The translations under genes were made by a program, and so were the position numbers. The notes beneath the pieces were generated by a model. It saw only the letters and a program-made list of their open reading frames with translations. It did no database searches and was not told the origin of the DNA. Of a DNA stretch of 64,000 nt, positions 49,897 to 58,171 are shown piece by piece. The stretch's first letter is position 1. Every line of letters starts with the position of its first letter. The DNA is taken from contig NZ_VEXQ01000002.1 in NCBI RefSeq assembly GCF_006376615.1, positions 62,001 to 126,000 of the forward strand. The letters run 5' to 3'. Source of the DNA: Buttiauxella sp. B2 (GTDB taxonomy: Bacteria > Pseudomonadota > Gammaproteobacteria > Enterobacterales > Enterobacteriaceae).

Positions 49897-51201
49897 TTGA
49901 CTACGCCATTAAGAAAAATTGTCATTGTCGGTGGTGGTGCTGGCGGACTTGAACTGGCCACTCAGCTAGGTAAGAAACTGGGCCGTGGTAAAAAAGCGAA
50001 GGTTACACTTATCGACCGTAACCATAGTCATTTGTGGAAACCGTTATTGCACGAAGTAGCAACCGGTTCACTGGATGAAGGCGTGGACGCGCTGAGCTAT
50101 CTGGCTCATGCCCGCAACCACCACTTCCAGTTCCAGCTCGGTTCAGTAATGGATATTAATCGCGAAAGCAAAACCCTGACGCTCGCAGAATTGCGTGACG
50201 ACAAAGGGGAATTACTGGTTCCTGAACGCAAAATCCCTTATGACACGCTGGTGATGGCGCTGGGAAGTACTTCCAACGACTTCAACACGCCGGGCGTGAA
50301 AGAAAACTGCATCTTCCTCGACAACCCGCATCAGGCTCGTCGTTTCCACTCCGAAATGCTGAATCTGTTCCTTAAGTATTCTGCAAACTTAGGGGCTAGT
50401 GGCAAAGTTAATATTGCGATTGTTGGCGGTGGGGCGACCGGTGTTGAGCTGTCAGCTGAACTGCATAATGCAGTCAAACAACTACACAGCTATGGCTACA
50501 AAGGCCTGACTAACGAAGCGCTGAACGTCACGCTGGTTGAAGCTGGTGAACGTATTTTGCCTGCTTTGCCACCGCGTATTTCTGCGGCGGCGCATAGCGA
50601 ACTGACCAAACTGGGTGTGCGCGTACTGACGCAAACCATGGTGACATCTGCAGATGCTGGCGGTCTGAATACTAAAGACGGTGAATACATCGCCGCTGAT
50701 CTGATGGTTTGGGCTGCAGGAATTAAAGCACCAGATTTTATGAAAGATATCGGTGGCCTTGAAACTAACCGTATCAATCAGTTAGTGACAGAGGCAACGC
50801 TACAAACCACGCGCGATCCTGATATTTATGCAATTGGTGACTGTGCTTCCTGTGCACGTCCTGAAGGTGGCTTTGTGCCACCGCGTGCGCAAGCCGCACA
50901 CCAGATGGCATCGCTGGTATTGAACAATATTCTGGCGCAGATGAACAATAAGCCACTGAAAGCTTACATCTATAAAGACCACGGTTCACTGGTGTCCCTG
51001 TCTAAGTTCTCAACAGTGGGTAGCCTGATGGGTAACCTGATGCGTGGTTCGATGATGGTAGAAGGGCGCATGGCGCGTTTCGTCTACATCTCGCTTTACC
51101 GTATGCACCAGGTTGCACTGCATGGTTACTTCAAAACTGGCCTGATGATGCTGGTGGGTAGTATCAACCGCGTGATCCGTCCGCGTTTAAAACTGCACTA
51201 A
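49897..51201 (+). CDS. ndh: NADH dehydrogenase II
   Basis: This 434-residue protein has the E. coli Ndh length. Two Rossmann motifs are clear: [17 protein letters not shown] (FAD) at the start and [16 protein letters not shown] (NADH) near residue 175. A quinone-side [17 protein letters not shown] motif and an amphipathic C-terminus place it on the inner-membrane face. It oxidises NADH without proton pumping. The upstream FNR site fits aerobic use. Confidence 0.96.
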   Translation: MTTPLRKIVIVGGGAGGLELATQLGKKLGRGKKAKVTLIDRNHSHLWKPLLHEVATGSLDEGVDALSYLAHARNHHFQFQLGSVMDINRESKTLTLAELRDDKGELLVPERKIPYDTLVMALGSTSNDFNTPGVKENCIFLDNPHQARRFHSEMLNLFLKYSANLGASGKVNIAIVGGGATGVELSAELHNAVKQLHSYGYKGLTNEALNVTLVEAGERILPALPPRISAAAHSELTKLGVRVLTQTMVTSADAGGLNTKDGEYIAADLMVWAAGIKAPDFMKDIGGLETNRINQLVTEATLQTTRDPDIYAIGDCASCARPEGGFVPPRAQAAHQMASLVLNNILAQMNNKPLKAYIYKDHGSLVSLSKFSTVGSLMGNLMRGSMMVEGRMARFVYISLYRMHQVALHGYFKTGLMMLVGSINRVIRPRLKLH

Positions 51202-51223
51202 GTGCCTCTGCCCAAGAGATGCA

Positions 51224-51248
51224 AACCCGGCCTCGTGCCGGGTTTTTT
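51224..51248 (+). terminator. Rho-independent terminator after ndh
   Basis: AACCCGGC (51224-51231), loop CTCGT, GCCGGGTT (51237-51244), then TTTT. Confidence 0.92.
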
Positions 51249-51417
51249 GTTGCTGAACGCAGCATAAAAATTCATATATGACCTTTTCATGCTTAGGAAT
51301 GCTCTCAAACACCGCTTTTATCTGTATGAACCCGCACTTTTCATCCGTTGTCTGATTTGTCAAAAGCCCCATCTGGTTGCAAAATTGTAAGCAATTGCAC
51401 AATCAGGAGGATGTCCT

Positions 51418-51954
51418 GTGAATAAATCAATGGTAGCGGGTATAGGTATCGGTGTGGCCGCAGCACTGGGTGTGGCGGCGGTTGCCAGTATGAATGTTTT
51501 TGACCGTGGTCCTCAGTATGCACAGGTGGTGTCTGCGACACCGATTAAGGAAACAGTTAAAACACCGCGTCAGGAGTGCCGTAACGTAGCGGTCACTCAT
51601 CGCCGTCCGGTACAAGATGAAAACCGTATTGTCGGTTCTGCTCTGGGTGCTATAGCAGGTGGCGTCATTGGTCATCAGTTTGGTGGTGGACGCGGTAAAG
51701 ATGTTGCGACAGTGGCGGGTGCGCTGGGCGGTGGTTACGCTGGTAACCAGGTACAGGGCTCCATGCAGGAACGCGACACCTACACCACCACGCAGCAGAA
51801 ATGCACAACGATCTATGATAAATCAGAGAAGATGCTCGGTTACGACGTGACCTACCGCATTGGCGATCAACAGGGTAAAATCCGTATGGATAAAGACCCT
51901 GGTACACAGATCCCACTCGATGATAAAGGCCAGTTAGTTTTGAATAAAATCTAA
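51418..51954 (+). CDS. ycfJ: YcfJ, glycine-zipper (2TM) envelope protein
   Basis: This 178-residue protein matches E. coli YcfJ (179). A single N-terminal hydrophobic segment (AGIGIGVAAALGVAAVAS) is followed by a glycine-zipper pair (GAIAGGVIGHQFGGGRGKD and GALGGGYAGNQV) that can pack as a membrane hairpin. Its function is unknown; homologues are tied to stress and biofilm. The start is GTG at 51418 after a CAGGAGGAT ribosome site. Confidence 0.92.
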   Translation: MNKSMVAGIGIGVAAALGVAAVASMNVFDRGPQYAQVVSATPIKETVKTPRQECRNVAVTHRRPVQDENRIVGSALGAIAGGVIGHQFGGGRGKDVATVAGALGGGYAGNQVQGSMQERDTYTTTQQKCTTIYDKSEKMLGYDVTYRIGDQQGKIRMDKDPGTQIPLDDKGQLVLNKI

Positions 51955-51965
51955 TGGCTAAAATG

Positions 51966-51999
51966 ACGCCCCGCAATTTTTATGAACGGGGCGTTTTTT
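51966..51999 (+). terminator. Rho-independent terminator after ycfJ
   Basis: ACGCCCCG (51966-51973) pairs with CGGGGCGT (51987-51994) around a 13-base loop, followed by TTTTT. Confidence 0.9.
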
Positions 52000-52029
52000 C
52001 TATTAAGGGTTTATTAACTCCACCCTTAC

Positions 52030-52449
52030 TTACTGCGACGGAGATAAGGTAACACGGATAATAAAGCCAGAATCGCTAATCCCGTTCCAATCTATACAGC
52101 CGAGCGTAAAACTAAGCCCGACGATATCTTCGAGGGTTTTTCCATTTGAAATGTTTTTATTGAGTAAGCGTAAACCGTAATAGCCCGCCATAAAACCTCT
52201 TGCCATCTCGACGGCCGTTGCTTTATTGCTTAGTTCACTGCTTTGTTGTCCTTCGATAAATACTGCGACCAGAGTCTTTTCTAAACGCTGACGATATTCA
52301 TTATTCAGACTGGCAACGGCTTCATCTTTGTTGCCCATCTCGAGAGCTGAAAATAAGACCATCGCATCATATTATTCTGGCTGAGAAAGATCTTCGGCGA
52401 TACGTAGACTGATTTTTTTATGAATTGCCACGCACCACGGCTTGAGTTT
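52030..52449 (-). pseudogene. TetR-family regulator remnant (C-terminal part, internal stop)
   Basis: The open part is 52030-52362 (110 codons). Reading on upstream in the same frame gives a continuous helical stretch (KKISLRIAEDLSQPE) interrupted by a single TAA at 52372-52374 and then continuing YDAMVLFSALEMG. The following helices (LEKTLVAVFIEGQQSSELSN and ARGFMAGYYGLRLL) look like the ligand-binding part of TetR-type regulators. No DNA-binding helix-turn-helix is present; the frame runs straight into the stop of the neighbouring oxidoreductase gene. I read it as a decayed, truncated regulator. The family call is moderate because the diagnostic domain is missing. Confidence 0.55.
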
Positions 52450-53481
52450 TTATTTGTGATAACCACGTAATTGCTGCTGTATTTCCAGTAATGCAGTCAC
52501 CTCTGCTATCCGCCGCTGGGTGTAAGCAGGGACTTCTTCAGGCGCTTGCACAAATAGCCGATTCTCACCAAACACCACATCATGTAAACATCGGTCATAG
52601 AGTGGCCCTGCAAGTGTATTGCGTTCGGTACTCTGATCCGATATTTGTTCAACCACTTCGTTTATACCTTCACGGTCGATATTAATAATTTGCCCATCGT
52701 GAAGATAAATGCGCATCCCTTTTTGCCCGCCCGCAGGCCCGGCATATTTGTTGAGATGAAGTGTAAAGGGAATCTCGTTGAGGGTGCCGGTTAGTAGAGC
52801 TTCGCCTTCTGCAGTCGTAAAATCTCCGGTTGAAATTGCGTTACCCAGCCGGTCACGTGCGTAGCTAAGCTCAATGCTCAACTGGTCATTGCCACCGAGC
52901 TGGTGGAGAGTCTCTCGCATCATGGCGAGCGTATGAGTGCCGATATCCACAATTACGCCGTCAGGGTGGCGCAACTGGCGAGTATCTGCATCTCCTGTGG
53001 CGAAGTTCAAGGCAATAGCTTCACCCGCCGCATTAAAGCCACTTGGCTCGAGCAAAAAACCTTCAATACGGCTTATTTCATTGATGCTGCGAATGTAATT
53101 ACAGGCCTGGGTGCGTACCATCCAGTGATCTAATGCCAGAATACGAGCGGCGATTTGCGGTTCTTTGAGTAATATCTGGAGTTTCTCAAGCTGCTCAAGC
53201 GTGGCGGCGACTGGTTTTTCAACCACAATAGCGGGTACGTTACTTTGCAATACGGCTTCAAGCACCGGAAGATGATGAAGTGAGGAGGTTGTTATCAGAA
53301 CGATGTCCAGCGACTTTGCCAGCAACGCTTCAAGGGAATCGCAGCGCGAGATTTCATCAATTTGGCGTGTCGGATTGGCGTCATAGCCATAACATTTAAG
53401 AGCCGGAAAAGACATGCGGCGTAAAGCTGGAAGATATGCTGTTTCGATGACCGAACCTAAACCAATAAAACCTGCCAACAT
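52450..53481 (-). CDS. Gfo/Idh/MocA-family NAD(P)-dependent oxidoreductase
   Basis: This 343-residue protein opens with a dinucleotide-binding motif (MLAGFIGLGSVIETAYLPAL). It carries the family EKP motif in AIVVEKPVAATLEQLE (about 90) and a later DGVIVDIGTHTLAMM segment where the catalytic residues of the family lie. Members oxidise or reduce sugars, inositols or related compounds, and some act in siderophore or antibiotic synthesis; the substrate cannot be told. It lies between the TetR remnant and iutA, all leftward, in a block absent from the E. coli ycfJ-comR interval. A TAGGAT-like ribosome site precedes the ATG. No gene symbol is justified. Confidence 0.8.
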   Translation of the reverse strand: MLAGFIGLGSVIETAYLPALRRMSFPALKCYGYDANPTRQIDEISRCDSLEALLAKSLDIVLITTSSLHHLPVLEAVLQSNVPAIVVEKPVAATLEQLEKLQILLKEPQIAARILALDHWMVRTQACNYIRSINEISRIEGFLLEPSGFNAAGEAIALNFATGDADTRQLRHPDGVIVDIGTHTLAMMRETLHQLGGNDQLSIELSYARDRLGNAISTGDFTTAEGEALLTGTLNEIPFTLHLNKYAGPAGGQKGMRIYLHDGQIINIDREGINEVVEQISDQSTERNTLAGPLYDRCLHDVVFGENRLFVQAPEEVPAYTQRRIAEVTALLEIQQQLRGYHK

Positions 53482-53581
53482 AATTAAGATCCTACGAAAT
53501 ATAAGTCGTATCTATTATTAGAGTCCTTATGTTTTAGATAACTATTGCGCTGTGGTCGAGTGAGAATATGTGTACGAGCGT

Positions 53582-53612
53582 AAAAAGCAGGCTTATTTTT
53601 AATCAGCCTGCT
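53582..53612 (-). terminator. Rho-independent terminator after iutA
   Basis: On the minus strand AGCAGGC and GCCTGCT form a 7-bp stem (53586-53592 with 53606-53612) around an A/T-rich 13-base loop, followed by a U-run. It separates iutA from the oxidoreductase gene. Confidence 0.8.
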
Positions 53613-53623
53613 GAAATTACAAT

Positions 53624-55819
53624 TTAGAACAAGAAGGAGTAATTCACACCGTAAGTCCGTCCACGCCCTTTATATTCGTACAGCGATGGGCTGCCGTAGG
53701 TTGGGCTGTAGAGCAATGGTGCGCGTTGGCCCCATACTGTTGTGTAGTCTTTATCCAACAAGTTTTCGACGCTAAAGCTGAGTTTTCCCAGAGGCAGAGC
53801 ATAACTGCCGATAAAGTCGAGGGTATTGTAACCATTGATTTTATTGCCGCTTGCATCGGTCAAATCAAATGTCTGTTGGCTTTGTACGCGCAGGCTCCAT
53901 GGATCTGGCGCCCAACCAACGTACGCGGTGGCTTTCGAGGGGCTGGCATATATCACATCCCATTTCTGCCATTTACCGTCTACTTTTGTTTCTGATTTCA
54001 GCACATTGAAGTTAACACCCGTGCTCCAGACGGTTTCCGGGATGTAGTAATCTACTGCGCCTTCAACACCGTAAATACGACGATTATCATCCTGAACATT
54101 GATAGTCATATCTGCACGGTTGATGGAGATAGACTTGTCGGACAATGAGTAGTAGGCCGCAATCTGGCTACGCAAACTATCCCCGGTATAGCGCCAGCCC
54201 AACTCATAAGAATCGACCTTGATCCCCTGAAGTTTCGATTGCCCGACGTTAACACTGTTGACCAGTTGATAATGGCCGTTTGCCAGGCGATAAGTGCCGT
54301 TACCGTAGTATTTGCCTGGGTCTGGTAGCTCTACACCTTGCGAGAAGTTAAGCCAGGCTTGCTGGCGTTCGGTAATGTGCATTAACACACCCGCATTGAA
54401 CAACGCGTTGTCGTAATCAGTGCTGCCGCCAGGGATTGCATCCGCAGAGCTTGCGATACCATTTGCAATACCTTGTTGTTGAGTAAACCCAACAAAATCA
54501 TCAACTTTATTTTCTGTCCACTGATAGCGCACACCGCCGCTCACGGTAAACAGATCGTTGATGTCGTAGCTGGTTTGCAGGAACGGTGCGAGGTTGGTAA
54601 TGGTGTAACCTGGGTAACGTCCGGTGGAGTAAATGCTTTGGTTATTCAGGCCGCCTGAGGCATTGGCTTTTGCCAAATCAAAGAACATTTGGTTCGAGGT
54701 AAAGCTCTCGTGGTCGGCATCCACACCATAGGTTAGCTGCCAACCATCAAGTGGTTTACTGGTAATCGCAAGCTTTGCGCCATACTGGTCGGTGTCTTGC
54801 TGGGAGGCCGAGAAACTGGTGACGGTACTGCGCGTAAGTGTCGGGAACGGATAGAAAGTCAGCGATTCATCGCGATAGTAAATTTGCCCGACGACCTCCT
54901 GGCCAAGGAAATCGCTATTGGAATATTGCAGGCTAATCAGATGGCGCTCGGTGCCCGGAATACGATCTGAATTGAGTTGGTTGCTAACAAATGCATCGCC
55001 ATTGCCGGTTACAGCGGAGAAATTCTTACCCAGATTCAATCCGTAGTCATCATCACCCTGGCTCTTGTAATACTGAGTCACCACTTGCAATTGCTGGGTT
55101 TCATCAATATTTAACGTGCCGGTACCCATCACATCCAGACGGTCAGAATACTGTAATCCGGTTTGGGTGTTATCGAGTAGGGTTTGGTCGCCATTACCAT
55201 CAAACCAACCGCCAAACTTCTGATAAGCCACCGACAAGCGCCCGGAAGCATGATCGTTACCGCCGGAAATCGCACTGGCGACGCGCTCATCGTGATCTTT
55301 ACTGCTGTTGAAGCCCGATTTAATTCCCGTTTCAAATTCGACCTGCGTCTCAGGTTGCCCCTTTTTAGTGACAATATTAATCAGCCCACCGGTACTGCCG
55401 CCGCCATACATCGATGTGGCACCAGAGATCACTTCTATATGTTCGATATTGAACGGGTCGATGGAATCTAGCTGGCGGCTATCGGTACGGGAAGAGTTTA
55501 GACGCACTCCATCCACTAGCACCACGATAGAACGGCCACGCATATTCATGCCGTAGTTGGTGCGGCTCTGGCTGCTGACATCCAGACCAGGAATTAATTG
55601 CGCAAGGGCGTCTTTTAGCTCTTTGCCACCTTGAATCTGCTGTTCAAGTTCAGCACCTTCAATAACCCAGGTGGTTTGCGCCATTTCTGCAACAGTGCGG
55701 TGCATACGGTTTGCAGAAACCAGAATGTTTTCTTCGGTAGTTTCCTGCGCAAAGGCCGGAGTTATCATTGCCAGAAGCAATGGGTTAAGCACCCAGCACG
55801 CTTTTTTATGCATCATCAT
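53624..55819 (-). CDS. iutA: TonB-dependent ferric-aerobactin-type receptor IutA
   Basis: This outer-membrane receptor of about 731 residues is collinear with E. coli IutA, including the mature start, the plug block ALAQLIPGLDVSSQSRTNYGMNMRGRS, HIEVISGATSMYGGGSTGGLINIVTKKG, and a C-terminal beta-strand ending YGVNYSFLF. The signal peptide ends near PAFA. A TonB box is likely in the first mature residues (ENILVSA). Five ATG codons stand in a row (55811-55825) directly after AAGGA; the third (55819) has the best ribosome spacing. No aerobactin synthesis genes are nearby, so it probably takes up hydroxamate-citrate siderophores made by others. It is divergent from a ferric-siderophore reductase with a Fur-like site between. 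Confidence 0.9.
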   Translation of the reverse strand: MMMHKKACWVLNPLLLAMITPAFAQETTEENILVSANRMHRTVAEMAQTTWVIEGAELEQQIQGGKELKDALAQLIPGLDVSSQSRTNYGMNMRGRSIVVLVDGVRLNSSRTDSRQLDSIDPFNIEHIEVISGATSMYGGGSTGGLINIVTKKGQPETQVEFETGIKSGFNSSKDHDERVASAISGGNDHASGRLSVAYQKFGGWFDGNGDQTLLDNTQTGLQYSDRLDVMGTGTLNIDETQQLQVVTQYYKSQGDDDYGLNLGKNFSAVTGNGDAFVSNQLNSDRIPGTERHLISLQYSNSDFLGQEVVGQIYYRDESLTFYPFPTLTRSTVTSFSASQQDTDQYGAKLAITSKPLDGWQLTYGVDADHESFTSNQMFFDLAKANASGGLNNQSIYSTGRYPGYTITNLAPFLQTSYDINDLFTVSGGVRYQWTENKVDDFVGFTQQQGIANGIASSADAIPGGSTDYDNALFNAGVLMHITERQQAWLNFSQGVELPDPGKYYGNGTYRLANGHYQLVNSVNVGQSKLQGIKVDSYELGWRYTGDSLRSQIAAYYSLSDKSISINRADMTINVQDDNRRIYGVEGAVDYYIPETVWSTGVNFNVLKSETKVDGKWQKWDVIYASPSKATAYVGWAPDPWSLRVQSQQTFDLTDASGNKINGYNTLDFIGSYALPLGKLSFSVENLLDKDYTTVWGQRAPLLYSPTYGSPSLYEYKGRGRTYGVNYSFLF

Positions 55820-55889
55820 CATCATTCCTTGGATGGGGAAAAATTAACATTTGAAAATGTTTTGAAATAAGAATTCGTTGAATTTTGCC

Positions 55890-55908
55890 GATAACAGTTC
55901 TCATTATC
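55890..55908. promoter_or_regulatory. Fur box between iutA and the siderophore reductase
   Basis: GATAACAGTTCTCATTATC matches the 19-bp Fur consensus GATAATGATAATCATTATC at 14 positions. It overlaps a perfect 8-bp inverted repeat (ATTATCAA at 55903-55910, TTGATAAT at 55917-55924), giving room for a second Fur dimer. It lies in the divergent promoter region, so both genes are probably iron-repressed. Confidence 0.7.
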
Positions 55909-56011
55909 AATATCAATTGATAATATTTCTCAAATTAATTTCATGAATAATCACACTATTTACGTGGTTTACTTTTTTCAGATGAAGGTTTGTTACGACT
56001 AAGGAGTCAAC

Positions 56012-56905
56012 ATGGCAGGCGTGCAAGGCTATCGATTGTTCAATGTGCAGTTAGTGCATAAATCGCAAGTTTCACCTTCACTGCTTAGTCTGGTTTTTGG
56101 CGGCCCTGACATAGCAAATATGAAATGCAATTCGCCCGATCAGCGGATCAAAATGTTGTTCCCGTCTGACGATGGTTCGCTCCCGTCTCTTCCAGAGCAA
56201 GGGCAGTGGTATCAGTTGCTGCAAGAATTGCCGAAAGAAAAGAGGCCGATTGTGCGCACTTACACATTGCGCCACATAGACCGTGAGCGTCAGGAAGTGA
56301 CGGTTGAATTCGTCAGCCACGGCACTGAAGGCCCTGCTTCCGCGTGGGCCATAGCCTCACAACCTGGTGACTCAATACAAATTGTCGCCCCTAATGCTGA
56401 TTATCCAGAAGACAGTGGCGGTTATGAATGGACTCCCCCGGCGGGATTGCGCCAGGGATTAATTATCGCGGATGAGACAGCATTACCTGCGGCGCGTGGA
56501 ATTCTTGAGCTGTTGGCAACGCAACAAAATCCCCCGCGAATTCAGGCGTTCTTTGAAGTGCCAGAGCAGGGGGATTGCGTGGATTTAAGCGAGTTTAGTT
56601 TTGCGAGTATTCATTGGTTACCACGCAAACCGGCTAATGCCACGCATGGGGAATGTTTACTCAGTGCGGTCAGGAACGATGTGCGAGTCCCAAAGACTGC
56701 GGGCGTAACAGAAACCGTAAATGAAGAAGCTGAAGGTGAATTGTTGTGGGATAAAGCGACGACTGACAGCAATGCGTTTTACGGTTGGGTGGCGGCGGAA
56801 TCGTCAGTGGTGAAAATGCTGCGGCGGCATTTGATTGGTGAATGCGGTGTAAACCATGACGCCATCAATTTTATGGCGTACTGGAGTAAAGGGCGCGTGC
56901 GTTAG
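56012..56905 (+). CDS. Siderophore-interacting protein (FAD ferric-siderophore reductase, ViuB/YqjH family)
   Basis: This 297-residue protein has the SIP arrangement. The FAD-binding beta-barrel includes RTYTLRHID (about 90, the RxYT flavin motif) and VEFVSHGTEGPASAWAIASQPGD. An NAD(P)H domain begins LIIADETALPAARGILE, where GDETALPA-type motifs are diagnostic. The C-terminal FYGWVAAESSVVKMLRRHLI also fits. SIPs reduce Fe3+ in siderophores in the cytoplasm to release iron. Next to the divergent receptor gene and a Fur box, it completes an uptake-plus-release pair; an ABC transporter must lie elsewhere. Confidence 0.88.
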   Translation: MAGVQGYRLFNVQLVHKSQVSPSLLSLVFGGPDIANMKCNSPDQRIKMLFPSDDGSLPSLPEQGQWYQLLQELPKEKRPIVRTYTLRHIDRERQEVTVEFVSHGTEGPASAWAIASQPGDSIQIVAPNADYPEDSGGYEWTPPAGLRQGLIIADETALPAARGILELLATQQNPPRIQAFFEVPEQGDCVDLSEFSFASIHWLPRKPANATHGECLLSAVRNDVRVPKTAGVTETVNEEAEGELLWDKATTDSNAFYGWVAAESSVVKMLRRHLIGECGVNHDAINFMAYWSKGRVR

Positions 56906-56912
56906 CACAAAA

Positions 56913-56930
56913 GGGCGGCAAACGCCGCCC
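56913..56930. terminator. Terminator between convergent siderophore reductase gene and comR
   Basis: GGGCGGC (56913-56919), loop AAAC, GCCGCCC (56924-56930). The leftward transcript (comR) gains a four-U tail; the rightward tail is poor. Confidence 0.75.
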
Positions 56931-56937
56931 TGTCAGA

Positions 56938-57570
56938 TTAGATTTTTTTCAGTTCAGGCAACAATCGCATCGTAGTATTCACTATCTGCATCAGTTCCTC
57001 ATAACTGGCGTTTTCACGCGCGCTGACCGACATTCCCTGAATAATACAACACAAGTATTTAGCCAGTTTGTGCATACAGCTGGTGGCTGGTATTTCGCCT
57101 TTTTCCTGGCGTTTTACCAAAAAATGCACCAATGTTTTTTCCTGCATCGCGTGGCGCGCTTTTATCACTGCGGAAATATCTTCCGAAGAAGTAGCCAGTA
57201 CTGACGAAGTACAGATGATAAAGCAACCCGACGGTGTGTCTTTATCCGTAAACAGCTTAGCGACAACAGAAAGATAATCTTCCAGTGCTTCTTCGAGTGT
57301 CCGTTCTTCGCAGAACAAACACGCTTCGTGTTTTTGTGCAAAGCGGTCGATATAACGATCCAACACCGCTCGGAATAACCCCTCTTTATTGGTGAACTCT
57401 GCATACAGCGTCGGTGCTTTCGCGCCCGTAGCTTCAACCAAATGCGCCATAGAGGTAGCTTCGTAACCGTGTTGCCAGAACAAAGCCATGGCCTTGTCGA
57501 GTGCTGCTTCCCTGTCAAACACCTTCGGTCGGCCACGGCTTTTTTTGATGCAACTGATATCAGATGACAT
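56938..57570 (-). CDS. comR: TetR-family copper-responsive repressor ComR
   Basis: This 210-residue TetR protein closely resembles E. coli ComR (YcfQ). The basic start KKSRGRPKVFDREAALDKAM leads into the helix-turn-helix (ATSMAHLVEATGAKAPTLYAEF, about 42-63). The C-terminal part is ligand-binding. In E. coli it represses bhsA (comC), and copper relieves repression. It is divergent from bhsA, and repeated TTAACGAYCG boxes in the gap are its likely operators. Confidence 0.9.
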   Translation of the reverse strand: MSSDISCIKKSRGRPKVFDREAALDKAMALFWQHGYEATSMAHLVEATGAKAPTLYAEFTNKEGLFRAVLDRYIDRFAQKHEACLFCEERTLEEALEDYLSVVAKLFTDKDTPSGCFIICTSSVLATSSEDISAVIKARHAMQEKTLVHFLVKRQEKGEIPATSCMHKLAKYLCCIIQGMSVSARENASYEELMQIVNTTMRLLPELKKI

Positions 57571-57728
57571 ATGTGCCGTTTAACCTTTGTCTGTTTAGTG
57601 AGCGATCATTATAAAAATAATAACACGCACTAGCCAGAGGCTAATGATTAAAAATAATTTATTCCTATGCTTATGAAAAATAGTACTTTTATAAAATAGT
57701 TAACGACCGTTATAAAAATAGTTTGACG

Positions 57729-57744
57729 TGTGATGCAGATCACA
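57729..57744. promoter_or_regulatory. CRP site of bhsA, perfect core
   Basis: TGTGATGCAGATCACA matches TGTGA-N6-TCACA perfectly. It is 73 bp upstream of the bhsA ATG, between two proposed ComR boxes. Confidence 0.75.
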
Positions 57745-57751
57745 TCTATGA

Positions 57752-57775
57752 TTTACTTATCGATCGTTAAGTAAA
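57752..57775. promoter_or_regulatory. Proposed ComR operator palindrome
   Basis: A 24-bp palindrome with one mismatched pair has arms TTTACTTA and TAAGTAAA around a CGATCG core. It is followed by another TTAACGACC copy at 57780-57788. TetR repressors typically bind such dyads; ComR is encoded next door. Confidence 0.6.
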
Positions 57776-57817
57776 TGACTTAACGACCTTACAAATCATC
57801 TGCTCAAGGTAAATAAC

Positions 57818-58075
57818 ATGAAAAACGTAAAAACTCTTATCGCTGCTGTTGTTCTTAGCTCAATCTCTTTTGCAAGCTTCGCCGCTGTGGAAGTTCAGGC
57901 AACACCAGCAGGCCAACAGAAAATCGGTACCGTGAGCGCAACTGCCGGGACTAACCTGGGTTCTCTGGAAGCACAATTGGCTGAGAAAGCTGAACAAATG
58001 GGTGCAAGTTCATTCCGCATCACTTCTGTAACTGGCCCGAACACTCTGCATGGTACTGCTGTAATTTATAAATAA
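57818..58075 (+). CDS. bhsA: Multiple stress resistance protein BhsA (YhcN/DUF1471 family)
   Basis: This 85-residue protein has the E. coli BhsA (YcfR/ComC) length. A signal peptide ends at FASFA (about 22), and the mature DUF1471 domain includes KIGTVSATAGTNLGSLEAQLAEKAEQMGASSFRI. It is an outer-membrane or periplasmic stress protein that lowers copper permeability and affects biofilm. It is regulated by ComR, encoded divergently. Confidence 0.95.
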   Translation: MKNVKTLIAAVVLSSISFASFAAVEVQATPAGQQKIGTVSATAGTNLGSLEAQLAEKAEQMGASSFRITSVTGPNTLHGTAVIYK

Positions 58076-58119
58076 GCGTTACTCCCTCATTGCGCTGATT
58101 TATAAAACTTGCCAAGAAA

Positions 58120-58148
58120 AAGGCCTCGTTGAAAAACGAGGCCTTTTG
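58120..58148. terminator. Bidirectional terminator between bhsA and ldtC
   Basis: AAGGCCTCGTT (58120-58130), loop GAAA, AACGAGGCCTT (58135-58145), with A-run left and T-run right, so it serves both convergent genes. Confidence 0.92.
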
Positions 58149-58171
58149 CATTTCTGAAGGGTTCCGAGAAA

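Larger units (their letters stand above)
57571..57817. promoter_or_regulatory. Divergent comR/bhsA control region
   Basis: This 247-bp AT-rich gap holds two related segments (CGATCATTATAAAAATAATA at 57603-57622 and CGACCGTTATAAAAATAGTT at 57704-57723), a perfect CRP core (57729-57744), a 24-bp near-perfect palindrome centred on CGATCG (57752-57775), and further TTAACGACC copies starting at 57700 and 57780. One segment lies close to the comR start and the others before bhsA, suiting ComR auto- and cross-repression. Confidence 0.65.

Noticed and set aside
55903-55924. ATTATCAA/TTGATAAT repeat as another YgeV site
   Set aside because: It resembles TTATCAATTTGATAA, but it overlaps a Fur-like box in an iron-uptake promoter with no sigma-54 element, and the half-site arrangement fits GATAAT-type Fur repeats better.
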